Shown here piece by piece: positions 52,772 to 63,970 of a stretch of DNA of 64,000 bases. Position 1 is the first letter of the stretch; each line of letters opens with the position of its first letter. The notes beneath the pieces are model-generated. The model saw only the letters and a program-made list of their open reading frames with translations, was not told where the DNA came from and made no database searches. Position numbers and translations under genes: made by a program. This DNA comes from Francisella endosymbiont of Ornithodoros moubata (GTDB lineage Bacteria; Pseudomonadota; Gammaproteobacteria; Francisellales; Francisellaceae), in assembly GCA_002095075.2 (NCBI GenBank), contig LVCE01000006.1:19180-83179 (forward strand). The letters run 5' to 3'.

Positions 52772-54088
52772 ATGAAAAGACCTGAATTACTATCCCCTGC
52801 AGGCACGCTACAGGCGATGCGCTATGCTTTTGCATATGGAGCAGATGCTGTATACATCGGCCAGCCCAGATATAGCCTAAGAGCAAGAAATAATGAGTTT
52901 TCAAAGTTAGAAATCCTTGAGACAGCGATTACTGAGGCTCATGCTCAAGGCAAAAAAATAATGCTTGCTAATAATATCGCATCGCATAATGCAAAAATAA
53001 AAACTTACATAAAAGATATAACTCCAGTAATAGCTCTTAAGCCTGATGCGATGATTATGTCTGATCCAGGAATGATAATGCTTGTTAGAGAGCACTTTCC
53101 AGATCAAGAAATACATCTATCAGTACAAGCAAATGCAGTAAATTATCAAACTGTTAAATTCTGGCAAAAACTTGGGATAAAGCGTGTTGTGCTATCAAGA
53201 GAGTTATCGCTAAAAGAGATTGCTGAGATTAAAGAACATTGTCTAGATATGGAAATTGAAACATTTGTTCACGGTTCTCTTTGTATGGCTTACTCTGGTA
53301 GATGTTTACTATCAGGATATTATAGCCATAGAGATCCTAATCAAGGTGTTTGTAACAACGCGTGTCGTAATAGCTATAAAGTTGCCGAAGCAAAACAAAA
53401 CGAATGTGGCAATTTTGAGCCAGTACAGCAATCTACTTTAGGTATTGGTATACCATCTGATAAAGTTGTCTTGATAGAAAATGAGAAAGAGCCTGGCCAA
53501 TATAATCCGATGTTTGAGGATGAGCATGGCACTTATATTATGAACTCAAAGGACCTGCGTGCAATACAACATGTAGAAACTATGATGAAAATAGGAATTG
53601 ACTGCTTTAAAATTGAGGGGCGAACTAAATCATTCTTTTATGCCGCAAGAACAGCTCAACTTTATGACCAAGCAATCAAAGATGCTCTAGCCGGTAAACC
53701 TTTTGATATGACGCTGATGGATAAGCTTGAAGGTCTTGCACACAGAGGTTATACAGAAGGCTTCTATCGTCGCCATGTCCACGATGAGTATCAAAAATAT
53801 GATAATTCTGATTCACGCAGTTCTACACAACAATTTGTTGGTGAAATCACAAACTTTGATGAACATACTGGTTATGCTGATATCAATGTCCGCAACAAAA
53901 TAAAGATTGGTGATAGTATCGAACTAATGTTACCATCTGGTAGCCGTGAAATTATCTTAGATAATATGCAAGATAAGGATGGTAAACATATGGAAGAAGC
54001 AAAAGGTAGCGGCTATCAAGTTAAGATAAAGTTTGATAATGTTACAGCTGAAGATATGAAGTTTGCTTTGATGATTAAAAATCTATAG
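52772..54088 (+). CDS. trhP: tRNA 5-hydroxyuridine synthesis protein TrhP (peptidase U32 family)
   Basis: A 438-residue protein of the U32 family. It carries the family signature ETFVHGSLCMAYSGRCLLS near residue 160-178, with several cysteines (RCLLSGYY, GVCNNACRNSY) that may bind an Fe-S cluster. In E. coli the homologue (TrhP/YegQ) acts in prephenate-dependent hydroxylation of wobble uridines in tRNA. The C-terminal beta domain (from about 350) matches U32_C. An AAAGGA site precedes the start. Intact. Confidence 0.9.
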   Translation: MKRPELLSPAGTLQAMRYAFAYGADAVYIGQPRYSLRARNNEFSKLEILETAITEAHAQGKKIMLANNIASHNAKIKTYIKDITPVIALKPDAMIMSDPGMIMLVREHFPDQEIHLSVQANAVNYQTVKFWQKLGIKRVVLSRELSLKEIAEIKEHCLDMEIETFVHGSLCMAYSGRCLLSGYYSHRDPNQGVCNNACRNSYKVAEAKQNECGNFEPVQQSTLGIGIPSDKVVLIENEKEPGQYNPMFEDEHGTYIMNSKDLRAIQHVETMMKIGIDCFKIEGRTKSFFYAARTAQLYDQAIKDALAGKPFDMTLMDKLEGLAHRGYTEGFYRRHVHDEYQKYDNSDSRSSTQQFVGEITNFDEHTGYADINVRNKIKIGDSIELMLPSGSREIILDNMQDKDGKHMEEAKGSGYQVKIKFDNVTAEDMKFALMIKNL

Positions 54089-54103
54089 TGCGGATAAATA
54101 CAA

Positions 54104-54741
54104 ATGTCTAAGAAACACTGGTTAAAAGTACAACTTCTACATGAGAATGTTAAAAACACTAATATTATAACTAAAGGGAGAAAATAGCTAATATAGTGAC
54201 TGTTGGGATTCTGGTTTTGAAGAATCTGTTGTTTGCTATCTTTATAGTGATGAGATAAGCAAACAATGGGAAGCAAGGTGGCCCATAACAAGTTATATAT
54301 TGGAAATTACGTTTGCATCACTCTAGAAGTTATTATTATGATGGGCGGTAACCATACTCACAGATCGGACTGGTTTTGCTTGTACCATTTATGAAGTTTA
54401 TTGAAGAAGCTTATATTGGCAAGAGAGATACTCATATTAATGACGGGCTTGGCTGGGGACGAAAATTATAATCATACTAAGAATTACTATTGGTGAAGGT
54501 GCTATTCTGGCATCTAATACAGTTGTCACCAAAAATGTTGAACCATATGTATTGTTGCTGGATCTCCAGCTAAACTATTAAAATATCGATTTAGTAAAGA
54601 AATTATAAATGACTTGCTAAGCTTACATATTTATAATTGGGATCCAAAAAAGTTTAAATATCTAAAAAGGTATTTATGTGCATTAGATATTATTAAACTT
54701 AAGCAAGCATCTGCTGACTATGATCGTTTCTTGTTATAAAA
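54104..54741 (+). pseudogene. hexapeptide-repeat (XAT/CatB-like) acetyltransferase, decayed
   Basis: ATG 54104 gives 28 codons to a stop. Later frames give GNYVCITLEVIIMMGGNHTH, typical of the active-site loop of the left-handed beta-helix xenobiotic acetyltransferases, then ITIGEGAILASNTVVTKNVE and AGSPAKLLKYRFSKE, ending at TAA 54739-54741. The enzymes acetylate hydroxyl groups of antibiotics or sugars. Several shifts and stops are visible. Confidence 0.8.
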
Positions 54742-54793
54742 AACTATTAGTAATGATAGTCTAAAAATTGAAAATTTAACAAAAGGTCATATT

Positions 54794-55972
54794 TTAATTT
54801 GTTTTAACTTTTATTAAGAGTAAAAGTATAAAGCAAACTATTGACATAATAATAATTGTAATGGCAATAGGTAGAGAACTAGTAGCAGGAAATAACATTG
54901 CTATACTTCCTATAACTCCACTAATAGCAAACTCCATAGTTCCAAATAATGCTGCAGCAACACCTGCTATTTCATAAAAAAGCTCCATACTACCACTTGC
55001 TCCAGTACCTGCAGTAAGTGCACAACCAAATGTTGCTAAAAAACATGGAGCAAAAAATCCCCACAAGCTTAATCCCCATATTTCATAAATACTTAATGAT
55101 AAAATACCTGCAGCAAAAACACATGCAACTCCTAACAAAGCTGTTTTGTAAACACCTAACGCATTAACTATAATGCCTGCGAATAAAGAGCCTATCAAAA
55201 TGCTAATCCTGCTAAACCAAATGTCACATATATTTCAGATATTGGATACCTTAGATAATTGATAATATAAGGTGTCATCGAAAATAATATAAAAAATGAA
55301 GCCATTCCAGATACAGCTGCTAATGAATATGCCCAAAACTGCAAAGACTTAGCTACATATAAATATCTTGCAAATACATTCCAAGACATTTTTTTACGCC
55401 TTTCTACAAGTAAACTTCTCTTTGACAAATATCACCACTATCAAAAATGCTGCAAATGCTAATCCAGTAAGGAATACAAATGCTGATTGCCAACGAAAAT
55501 TAATAGCTAATTGTACGCCTATTAAAGGTCCTATAATAGGAGAGACTGATATAATCACATTTATAAAACTATAAACCATCGAGCTTGTTTTACCTGAAAA
55601 GGTATCGCGAATAATTGCAAAAGCACAAACAGATAAACCACAGCAGCCTAACCCCTGCACTACTCTAGAAGCTATCAAAAGCTCTATATTACTCGATAAA
55701 GCACAAAGGACAGAGCCTATAACAAACAATATTGCCGATAATAGAATAACTCTAAATCTACCAAACTGGTCAGATAAAAGCCCCAAGAAAAGCTGTCCGA
55801 CACCTGTCACGACCAAAAATAAAGATAACGTCACTTGCACCATCTGCTGAGTCGTATGTAGAGCTTCACGCATATAAGGTAGAACAGGCATATATACATC
55901 CATAGCTAATGCAAAAGCAAAAACCATAGGTCCTAAGATAAGAATAGTCTTTAATGGAGAATATTTCTACAT
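54794..55972 (-). pseudogene. bcr: Bcr/CflA-family drug efflux transporter, decayed
   Basis: A 12-helix MFS exporter in three frames. The ATG at 55972 is followed at once by TAG, where MxKYSPLKTILILGP is expected. The first half (55394-55927) shows VYMPVLP and the motif A block GLLSDQFGRF. A break near 55394-55428 leads to the second piece (55195-55428), and loss of one T at 55197-55200 leads to the third (54794-55198), GSLFAGIIVNALG to the end. The DxYxPALP-like start places it in Bcr/CflA. No whole product is possible. Confidence 0.87.
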
Positions 55973-56150
55973 AAGAAACACTCTTGTATTTATTATTGAA
56001 TAGTTAGTCATTATAACATTAATAATAAAAATATGTTACTCATTTAGTATATTAAGACTTATAAGATCAGCTTGTTTAGTTTAGTTTAGTTTTAATTATA
56101 TGATTGTCGATGTTATAATAGCTGTTATTCAAAGAGTTTTATCAAATAAA

Positions 56151-57575
56151 ATGTACAAAAAGATTATACTAATTTTGTCAATTATACTACCAATACTGTC
56201 ATTTGCAAAAGATGAAAAAACACTAAGTGCTGTTAGTTTCCATGCAGTTAATCACCCTTTAGCAATAGCAGCTATAGTAGTATTTATTTTAGCTTATCTA
56301 CTAGTAATGACAGAGGATTTTACTAAATTAAACAAATCAAAGCCTGTAATTGTTGCTGCTGGGGTAATCTGGATCCTAGTAGCTATTGTTGGCGAATCTT
56401 TGGATGCTAATAATATTGTTCATAGTAATTTCAACCATATTATGACAGAGTATGGAGAGCTTCTACTTTTCTTATTGGTTGCTATGGCATATATAAATTT
56501 AATGGAAGATAGAAATGTTTTTGCCAAACTAAAAAGTTCTTTTTTACGCGCTGGTTTTGGTTATTTAACAACTTTTTGGCTTACCGGTATAATTGCTTTT
56601 TTCTTATCAGCTGTTACTGATAACTTAACTACGGCTTTAGTTATGAGTACTGTTGTAATATCTATCGGTAAAGATAATAAAAAATTTATAACCATGGCTT
56701 GTGTGAATGTCGTAGTTGCCGCAAATGCTGGTGGAGCGTTTTCGCCATTTGGCGATATTACTACGCTTATGGTTTGGCAAACAGGAGTTATCAAGTTTAC
56801 TGAATTTTTTGCTGTATTTTTACCATCACTTGTCAACTTCTTAGTTCCTGCTATTATTATGAGTTTTTTTATACCTAAAATGGAAACTCAGTCAATAATT
56901 GAAGAAAAAGTTGAACTTAAACGTGGTGCTATTCCAGTAATAATGTTATTTATCCTGACAATAGCTACAGCTGTATCATTTGAACATATGCTTCACCTTC
57001 CACCATCACTAGGGATGATGACAGGTTTTAGCTATGTAATGATTTATAACTACTTCTATGGTCTAAAAATAGCTTATGAAAATAAAAATCCTAAAGGTCA
57101 TAAAATGCCTCCACATGCTTTTGATATTTTCGATAAAGTTAAAGAAGCAGAGTGGGATACTCTACTGTTCTTCTATGGCATCTTAGTCTCAGTGCAAGGA
57201 CTTGCTGCTCTTGGTTACTTAGGTATTGCTTCTCAATATATCTACTCGGATATGCAGTCGATAGCTCCAACTTTATTTTCGGCACATACTCAAGCAAACA
57301 CTATAATTGGTATACTCTCAGCTATTATTGATAACACCCCTGTTATGTTTGCTGTATTAAGCATGAACCCAGCTATGGAGCATGCTCAATGGCTCTTAAT
57401 CACACTTACCACTGGTGCTGGTGGTAGTTTATTGGCCATTGGATCCGCTGCTGGTGTTGCTGTAATGGGTAAATCTAAAGGCAAATACACTTTTGTCCAA
57501 CATCTAAAGTGGACTTGGGCTATTGCTCTAGGCTATTTTGCTAGTATTATTGTCCATCTTCTAATCAATCACTAG
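56151..57575 (+). CDS. nhaD: Na+/H+ antiporter NhaD
   Basis: A roughly 474-residue, 11-13 helix inner-membrane antiporter of the NhaD branch, exporting Na+ (or Li+) for H+. FFLSAVTDNLTTALVMS, NAGGAFSPFGDITTLM and IIDNTPVMFAVLSM are the conserved ion-path motifs with their Asp residues. I prefer ATG 56151, which opens the signal-like MYKKIILILSIILPILSFAKD. An upstream ATG at 56100 would add 17 residues. Its end overlaps by 10 bases the end of a convergent broken gene. Intact. Confidence 0.93.
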   Translation: MYKKIILILSIILPILSFAKDEKTLSAVSFHAVNHPLAIAAIVVFILAYLLVMTEDFTKLNKSKPVIVAAGVIWILVAIVGESLDANNIVHSNFNHIMTEYGELLLFLLVAMAYINLMEDRNVFAKLKSSFLRAGFGYLTTFWLTGIIAFFLSAVTDNLTTALVMSTVVISIGKDNKKFITMACVNVVVAANAGGAFSPFGDITTLMVWQTGVIKFTEFFAVFLPSLVNFLVPAIIMSFFIPKMETQSIIEEKVELKRGAIPVIMLFILTIATAVSFEHMLHLPPSLGMMTGFSYVMIYNYFYGLKIAYENKNPKGHKMPPHAFDIFDKVKEAEWDTLLFFYGILVSVQGLAALGYLGIASQYIYSDMQSIAPTLFSAHTQANTIIGILSAIIDNTPVMFAVLSMNPAMEHAQWLLITLTTGAGGSLLAIGSAAGVAVMGKSKGKYTFVQHLKWTWAIALGYFASIIVHLLINH

Positions 57576-59201
57576 TAAGTTCGATAACTTTATCATGATA
57601 CGCTTTGACTCTGTCATTATGACTAACTGAAATATATGCTAGGCCTTTATTTTTGAGTAACTGATAGATTTTTTCTCTAAGTTAGCATCTATATTCGAAG
57701 TTGCCTCATCAAGCAAAATCAAATCATAATCTTTAGTAAATATTTTACATAATCGCAGCTTTTGCTGTTCTCCGGAAGATAGGATATTCCTCCACTCATG
57801 AATAGTATTTATAAATTTAGCCAAATAGTCTATTCCTAAGAAATCAAGTATCATCTGCTGGAATATTAGCAAAATATGGATAAAACACTGCTCTTTTAAA
57901 ATCATCCTTAGGGAAATATGGGCGCTGTGATAAAAAAATATTTTAGGTATTTTGTTGAGAACTATTTTACCGATAAAATTATCACTATGACCATTTATAA
58001 CTCTTAGTAAGTTCGTTTTACCTATCCCAATTTGCCTATATATAAAAAGTTCTTCTACTTTAACTAATGAAAAGTTATATTTTTAAGCAAAACGTCATCT
58101 TGTTTAGTTATATTTTCTAGCGTTATTAAAGCTTGTTACTGACAATTTATTATTCTAGTATTGTTCTGCTATTGTGAAGTCTGCATCGATTTTTTAAGCT
58201 CAGAAAGCCTACTAACATTAGTTCTTAACTCAGCTAAATTCTCATACCCAAAAACTAGAAATAACATTGGAGAAATGACATTGTAAAATACTGACTGTAC
58301 CTGTATAATCTGTCCAAAACTAATACTTTTAGCAAGATAGCGTGGTAATGCTAAAATTGTTCCAGTCAAGCAATATATTTGTACAAAAAAACTTCTGATA
58401 ATATCTATTTTTGCCTTATAGAATGTAACTTTATAAAAATTATCAACAACCTTATTAAAATTCTTCCTTGATAAAACATATTCTCTTTTTTCAAACTGAT
58501 TATCATAAATGGAGTTTTTATTATTTCTAACTATAGATAGGCCATATCTAAAGTCTGCTTCATATTTCTGCTGACTATATAAAAGCTCTTTTAAAGGCTT
58601 ACCAATCATAAAAACAGCCCAAACATTTATTATTCCTAAAACTATCACAACCCAAAAAAAATAACCATAGATATTAAATTCATAACCATATAATGATAAG
58701 GATAATACCCTAGATAACCCACACAAAATAATAGAGAAAGAAACATGTTGAGACACTATGAATGATTGTCAAAAACATATTCTTTGAAAGAATAATAAGC
58801 TGCTGTATATCATAACTAATGTGTTCTTCAGGATTGTCATAAATTGGGGCACAACTTAGATAACTTTTAGAATTAAGCCAATTACTGACATAATTCTCTG
58901 CGATTGATTTATGCATAAAGATTATCAGATACTAACCATAAAAATATGCCAAAAAACTATTTAACAACATCACTGAAGTAATCGCAGCAAATATTACTAG
59001 TTGGCGCAATAATGTTTGCTTGTCATATTGCTCTACAGCATTGTAGAAGGCAACATACCAATAGTTTAAATAAACACTTAAACCAACACTAGTAAACTCA
59101 AACACTACACATACAGCCAAGATCAACAAAGCTACTAAACCTGCTTTAGAGCTCCAAAAATCTCTAGATACCAGCCAGTAATTTCTAAAAAAATCTCTCA
59201 T
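57566..59201 (-). pseudogene. YddA-type ABC transporter (fused membrane and ATPase), decayed
   Basis: Reads of successive frames rebuild one protein. 59201 begins MRDFFRNYWLVSRDFWSSK, then a stop. 58710-58916 gives NSKSYLSCAPIYDNPEEHIS, a hallmark of the SbmA/YddA membrane domain. 58169-58756 gives helices with FEKREYVLSRKNF. The ATPase domain follows in fragments, with a damaged Walker A near 58020, LSSGEQQKLRLCKIF (signature) and LILLDEATSNID (Walker B), to a stop at 57566. At least four breaks. The export substrate is unknown. Confidence 0.8.
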
Positions 59202-59230
59202 CTATTCTGCTTTATATGGAACTGAAATTA

Positions 59231-61075
59231 CTACTCTAGTAGCAGTTTTGTCATCTTTTTATCCATTGCTGCTATAGCTAATTTAATCATGCGCGAATTT
59301 TGATTATGTAGTAAGAAGTACCACCATTTTGTATTTACAACTTCTGGGATTATTACTACAGAATAGCCTCGTTCTGGGTCTCTTAGGTCATTTTTATGCA
59401 AAATTTGCAATACTGGGGTTATAAACGAGTTATATACAGGTCGCATTATCAAGAGCTTTTCTTTGAAAGCTAAATTTTTCCATTCGGTTTTAATTTTTTC
59501 GATTTTCTTTTGATTTGCCGAAACAAAAACTGGAGTAATATCATCAGATAGATTTCTTGCTAATCTTAGCGCCTCTATTGTGCCACGGTGAATACGTGAA
59601 ACTAATACAACTATTTTTGGTTTCAGGTTTTCATGTATACAAGCATTTACAATTGCCTCATCAACACTTAGTGCTAGATTATGCTCTCTCCTTATATAAT
59701 GAGTTTTTATCGCATATAAACCATACATGATAATCGAGATCGCAATTATCACAATCCAAACGCCTTTAAAAAATTTACTCTCAACGATTATAATTAATAC
59801 TACAAATGTAGCAACACAGCCAAAGGCATTTATAAATGTTCTAATTCCCCAACTTCTATATGAACGCTTATTCCCATACCAGTACTTAACCAATCCAGCT
59901 TGACAAAGTGTAAATGCAATAAAAACACCAAAAGCATATAATGGTATCAAGCGGCTAACTTTAGCATCAAATATTATAACCAAGATTGCCGATAATGCAG
60001 TTAGCATCATAATCCCATTTCTAAATGCAAATCTATCACCGACACGCTGTAGCTGTTCAGGAAGGTAGTTATCCTTACTCATAATTGAAGCTAAAATAGG
60101 AAATCCAGTAAAACAAGTGTTAGCTGCTATAAGTAGAATCAAACAGGTAGATGCTTGTAAAAAATAATATAAAAAACCATTACCTAAAACTTGGTGAGCA
60201 ACTTGTGATAGCACACTTTCTGAAAAATCTGGCAATATTCTTGTTTTTGCAGAGATAAAAGTTACTCCAGCAAACATCACTACCGATAAGAACGTCATAA
60301 GTAACAAACCAATTATTGATTTGGCTAAGTTTGGAGACTTGTAAGCTGAAACTCCATTTGCATATGATTCAATACCTGTTAACGCAGCACTACCTGATGA
60401 AAAAGCGCGCAGTACAAGAGTTATAGTTAAAACACCCATTGAAGACTGCATCTGATCAAGTTGATTTTTTGTATGTGTAAATGTCTGTAAAGAGTTATGA
60501 TTATACTGATATATCCCTACAATTATCATGATAATAATTGAGACAATAAACATATAGGTTGGCCAGATAAAAATCTTTGCTGTGGATTTAACGCCGCGAA
60601 GATTTATAATCATCAAAAGTGCCAAAAGACCCAAAGCTAACCTAACACTATAATCATCTAAAACAGGAAAAGCCGAACTAATCGCCACCGCTGCTGTAGA
60701 AACAGAAACTGCCACTGTAAGAATATAATCAATAATAAGAGATGCCGAAGTTAACAGCAAAAGTTTTTCATTAAAGTGTGTTTTAATTATAGAATATGAA
60801 CCACCACCCTCTGGATGAGCGCGTATAATTTGTGCATATGAAAAACTCATCAACAATATCAGCAATATCACCATTAGCGCTACTTCAATCGAGTATTGCA
60901 TAACAGCTGCTGCTCCAGCAGTTGCCAAAACTATAAACACCTCTCCAATAGCATACGACACAGAAGATAGTGCATTTGAAGAAAGTATTGCAAAACCAGC
61001 AAACAAGCCTATTTTTTGCTCTTGTTGTTTTGCATTAGGAATTGGTGAACCAAATATAAGATTTTTTATTTTCAT
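59231..61075 (-). CDS. KimA-like APC-family transporter (probable K+ uptake)
   Basis: A 614-residue protein with about 12 membrane helices and a soluble C-terminal domain from about residue 470. FAILSSNALSSVSYAIGEVF and AHPEGGGSYSIIK resemble the Bacillus KimA/YdaO K+-proton symporter (LSSDALSSVAYG, PQGGGAY). The C-terminal part (KPKIVVLVSRIHRGTIEAL) looks like a Usp-fold regulatory domain. In Bacillus this family is controlled by c-di-AMP; whether that holds here is unknown. A general amino acid permease role remains possible. It follows obg by 6 bases. Intact. Confidence 0.75.
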   Translation of the reverse strand: MKIKNLIFGSPIPNAKQQEQKIGLFAGFAILSSNALSSVSYAIGEVFIVLATAGAAAVMQYSIEVALMVILLILLMSFSYAQIIRAHPEGGGSYSIIKTHFNEKLLLLTSASLIIDYILTVAVSVSTAAVAISSAFPVLDDYSVRLALGLLALLMIINLRGVKSTAKIFIWPTYMFIVSIIIMIIVGIYQYNHNSLQTFTHTKNQLDQMQSSMGVLTITLVLRAFSSGSAALTGIESYANGVSAYKSPNLAKSIIGLLLMTFLSVVMFAGVTFISAKTRILPDFSESVLSQVAHQVLGNGFLYYFLQASTCLILLIAANTCFTGFPILASIMSKDNYLPEQLQRVGDRFAFRNGIMMLTALSAILVIIFDAKVSRLIPLYAFGVFIAFTLCQAGLVKYWYGNKRSYRSWGIRTFINAFGCVATFVVLIIIVESKFFKGVWIVIIAISIIMYGLYAIKTHYIRREHNLALSVDEAIVNACIHENLKPKIVVLVSRIHRGTIEALRLARNLSDDITPVFVSANQKKIEKIKTEWKNLAFKEKLLIMRPVYNSFITPVLQILHKNDLRDPERGYSVVIIPEVVNTKWWYFLLHNQNSRMIKLAIAAMDKKMTKLLLE

Positions 61076-61081
61076 CTATAT

Positions 61082-62098
<1,017 letters not shown>

Positions 62099-62161
62099 TT
62101 ATATTTATAAAAATGCTAATCATATATTATATATGTTCTAACTCAAATTATCATCGACTAT

Positions 62162-63358
62162 TTAAAAGCCACCAAAAGGATTAATATCAAAACATAAGTT
62201 AAAAATCTCGAAAAATATAACTACGCTACCCATAGATATCACATAAAGATTTGAACAGTAGACTTTAAGATCGGATTTTCTACTTAGGAAAGATGGTGTA
62301 TAAACAAATATTATCACTGCAAATATTGCTGCATATTGTAAAGCTAATATAAAACCACGCGGATAAAAAATAGTGAAAATCAATGGTGGGATAAAACATA
62401 TCAACCCCAGAGCTAGATTACCTATTTGTCTATTATAACGCGTAAACAAATCGTAAATATAATGCATTAATGAAATACCAACCCCAATAAAAGATGTAAT
62501 AATTGCAATATGAATAAATGTATTTAACCATGCTTCTAAAAGCCCTGAACCTGATACCTCTCTAATCTCTGCTACCAACCCTGCTAGGGTGTTATTACCA
62601 GAACTAAATAATGTTTGATAGCTATGTAATCCTTGCTGTGGAATAAGTGCTAAAGCCAAAAATATCCAGATAATATAAATCATTAGAACACTTAGACTAC
62701 CAATAAGAATACTTTTTTTAATCTTACTAATATCACCTTTTTGATATTCATAAATAACAGGAATTATATTATGAAACCCAAATGATGGTAATAAAGTCGG
62801 CCAAGCAAAGATAAACGCTGATAGGCTAAGAGGCGCTCTGCTTAAATAACTTAGATTTATATAAAATAACATAATAAATACAGCAACTGCAAAAAATAAA
62901 AATTTAACTATCACAAAAAATCTATTTGTATAGTCACTGACTCTATAACTAAACATTAGTGCACCAAAAGTTAGTGTGAAGATAACAGCAGATAACCCTA
63001 CTTGAGTTTTATTAGAATTATCTAGGCTAGTTATACCACTTACAAGAGATGAGCCTTGTGTGGTATATGCAGACATTAAAGAATACAACAATAACAAATA
63101 AATAAAACTAAAAAATATCAAATATTCTTTTGACACTTGTGATTGCATCATCGATGTAAAATTGACACCCAATGGATACTTAGCACAAACTCTTAGTAGT
63201 TTAAGTGCAGTTATATACATCACACTCCAAGATAAAATTAAAAGGATTATTGCCATAGTAAAGCCACACGATGCAACTATCAAAGGTAGCGATAGCATAC
63301 CTGCACCAATTATAGTACCTATTATCAAAAAAACTGAACCAATAGATCTAGAATTCAT
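62162..63358 (-). CDS. aromatic amino acid permease, HAAAP family (TyrP/Mtr-like)
   Basis: A 398-residue, 11-helix inner-membrane transporter. The start IGSVFLIIGTIIGAGMLSLPL is the family signature for proton-coupled uptake of tyrosine or tryptophan. FAWPTLLPSFGFHNIIPVIY in the middle is also typical. Which aromatic acid is carried cannot be told from the sequence. It lies 75 bases upstream of obg. Intact; retained nutrient uptake fits an organism that relies on host amino acids. Confidence 0.87.
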   Translation of the reverse strand: MNSRSIGSVFLIIGTIIGAGMLSLPLIVASCGFTMAIILLILSWSVMYITALKLLRVCAKYPLGVNFTSMMQSQVSKEYLIFFSFIYLLLLYSLMSAYTTQGSSLVSGITSLDNSNKTQVGLSAVIFTLTFGALMFSYRVSDYTNRFFVIVKFLFFAVAVFIMLFYINLSYLSRAPLSLSAFIFAWPTLLPSFGFHNIIPVIYEYQKGDISKIKKSILIGSLSVLMIYIIWIFLALALIPQQGLHSYQTLFSSGNNTLAGLVAEIREVSGSGLLEAWLNTFIHIAIITSFIGVGISLMHYIYDLFTRYNRQIGNLALGLICFIPPLIFTIFYPRGFILALQYAAIFAVIIFVYTPSFLSRKSDLKVYCSNLYVISMGSVVIFFEIFNLCFDINPFGGF

Positions 63359-63484
63359 ATATCAATTATATTTTTTGTTAAACGCTATGAATAATAACTC
63401 TATTTTAATAACTAAGCAAATAATGCTGACTTCTATAACGAAATTTTCCTATAATAGCCTTAATTAGAATCACTATTAATTGCT

Positions 63485-63920
63485 GTGGATTTATTTTCAA
63501 AATTACTCCAAGTAAAATACTTTGAATTTAGTTCTAAATGTGGCAAAAAATCTCTAACTGGCTGGAATGTCTATGGTCACGGAACTATTACAGTACAACA
63601 GAATAATAATAGTATCTATTTCAAAAAAGACAGCTCTTTAAAATTAATATCTCTGGCAAAGTATTGATAGTAATCGCATAAGCCTATCTCATGCGCGCTT
63701 TTGTTAAAATAACCTTGTCAAACTTTTTTATCTAATACACATAAAGCATAATTTATGACAAAACGAGCAAGATCATGTTTGTATTGATGATCTATATTCT
63801 GCTGTTATTGAAGTTTTTACAGATCAAATTAAACTCAACTGGCAAATATCGAAACCTAATAAAAAAGATGAAAGAATAATTTATATTACATTAGAAACAA
63901 CAAGCCTCATATTTTTATGA
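63485..63920 (+). pseudogene. DUF6314-like protein, decayed
   Basis: A GTG at 63485 opens a 60-residue frame containing FSSKCGKKSLTGWNVYGHG and GTITVQQNNNSIYFKK, then stops. Later frames give CIDDLYSAVIEVFTDQIKLN followed by WQISKPNKKDERIIYIT. The C-terminal W-x-I-x-x-P-x-K-K pattern resembles the small DUF6314 family of unknown function. Short spacing to the 5S terminator makes the 3' limit approximate. Confidence 0.45.
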
Positions 63921-63923
63921 GGC
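63904..63923 (-). terminator. rRNA operon terminator
   Basis: GCCTCAT and ATGAGGC form a perfect 7-bp stem around a 6-base loop. On the minus strand a T-rich tract (TTGTTGTTTC) follows, about 47 bases beyond the 5S rRNA 3' end. It is a typical factor-independent terminator for the rRNA operon. Confidence 0.8.
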
Positions 63924-63970
63924 ATTGTATTTGAGCTTATCACGATAAGTCTTTGGATAAATTAATAAGA

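Noticed and set aside
56100..56150. N-terminal extension of nhaD
   Set aside because: The 17 extra residues precede a typical signal-like start at 56151, and no ribosome site supports ATG 56100, though it cannot be excluded.
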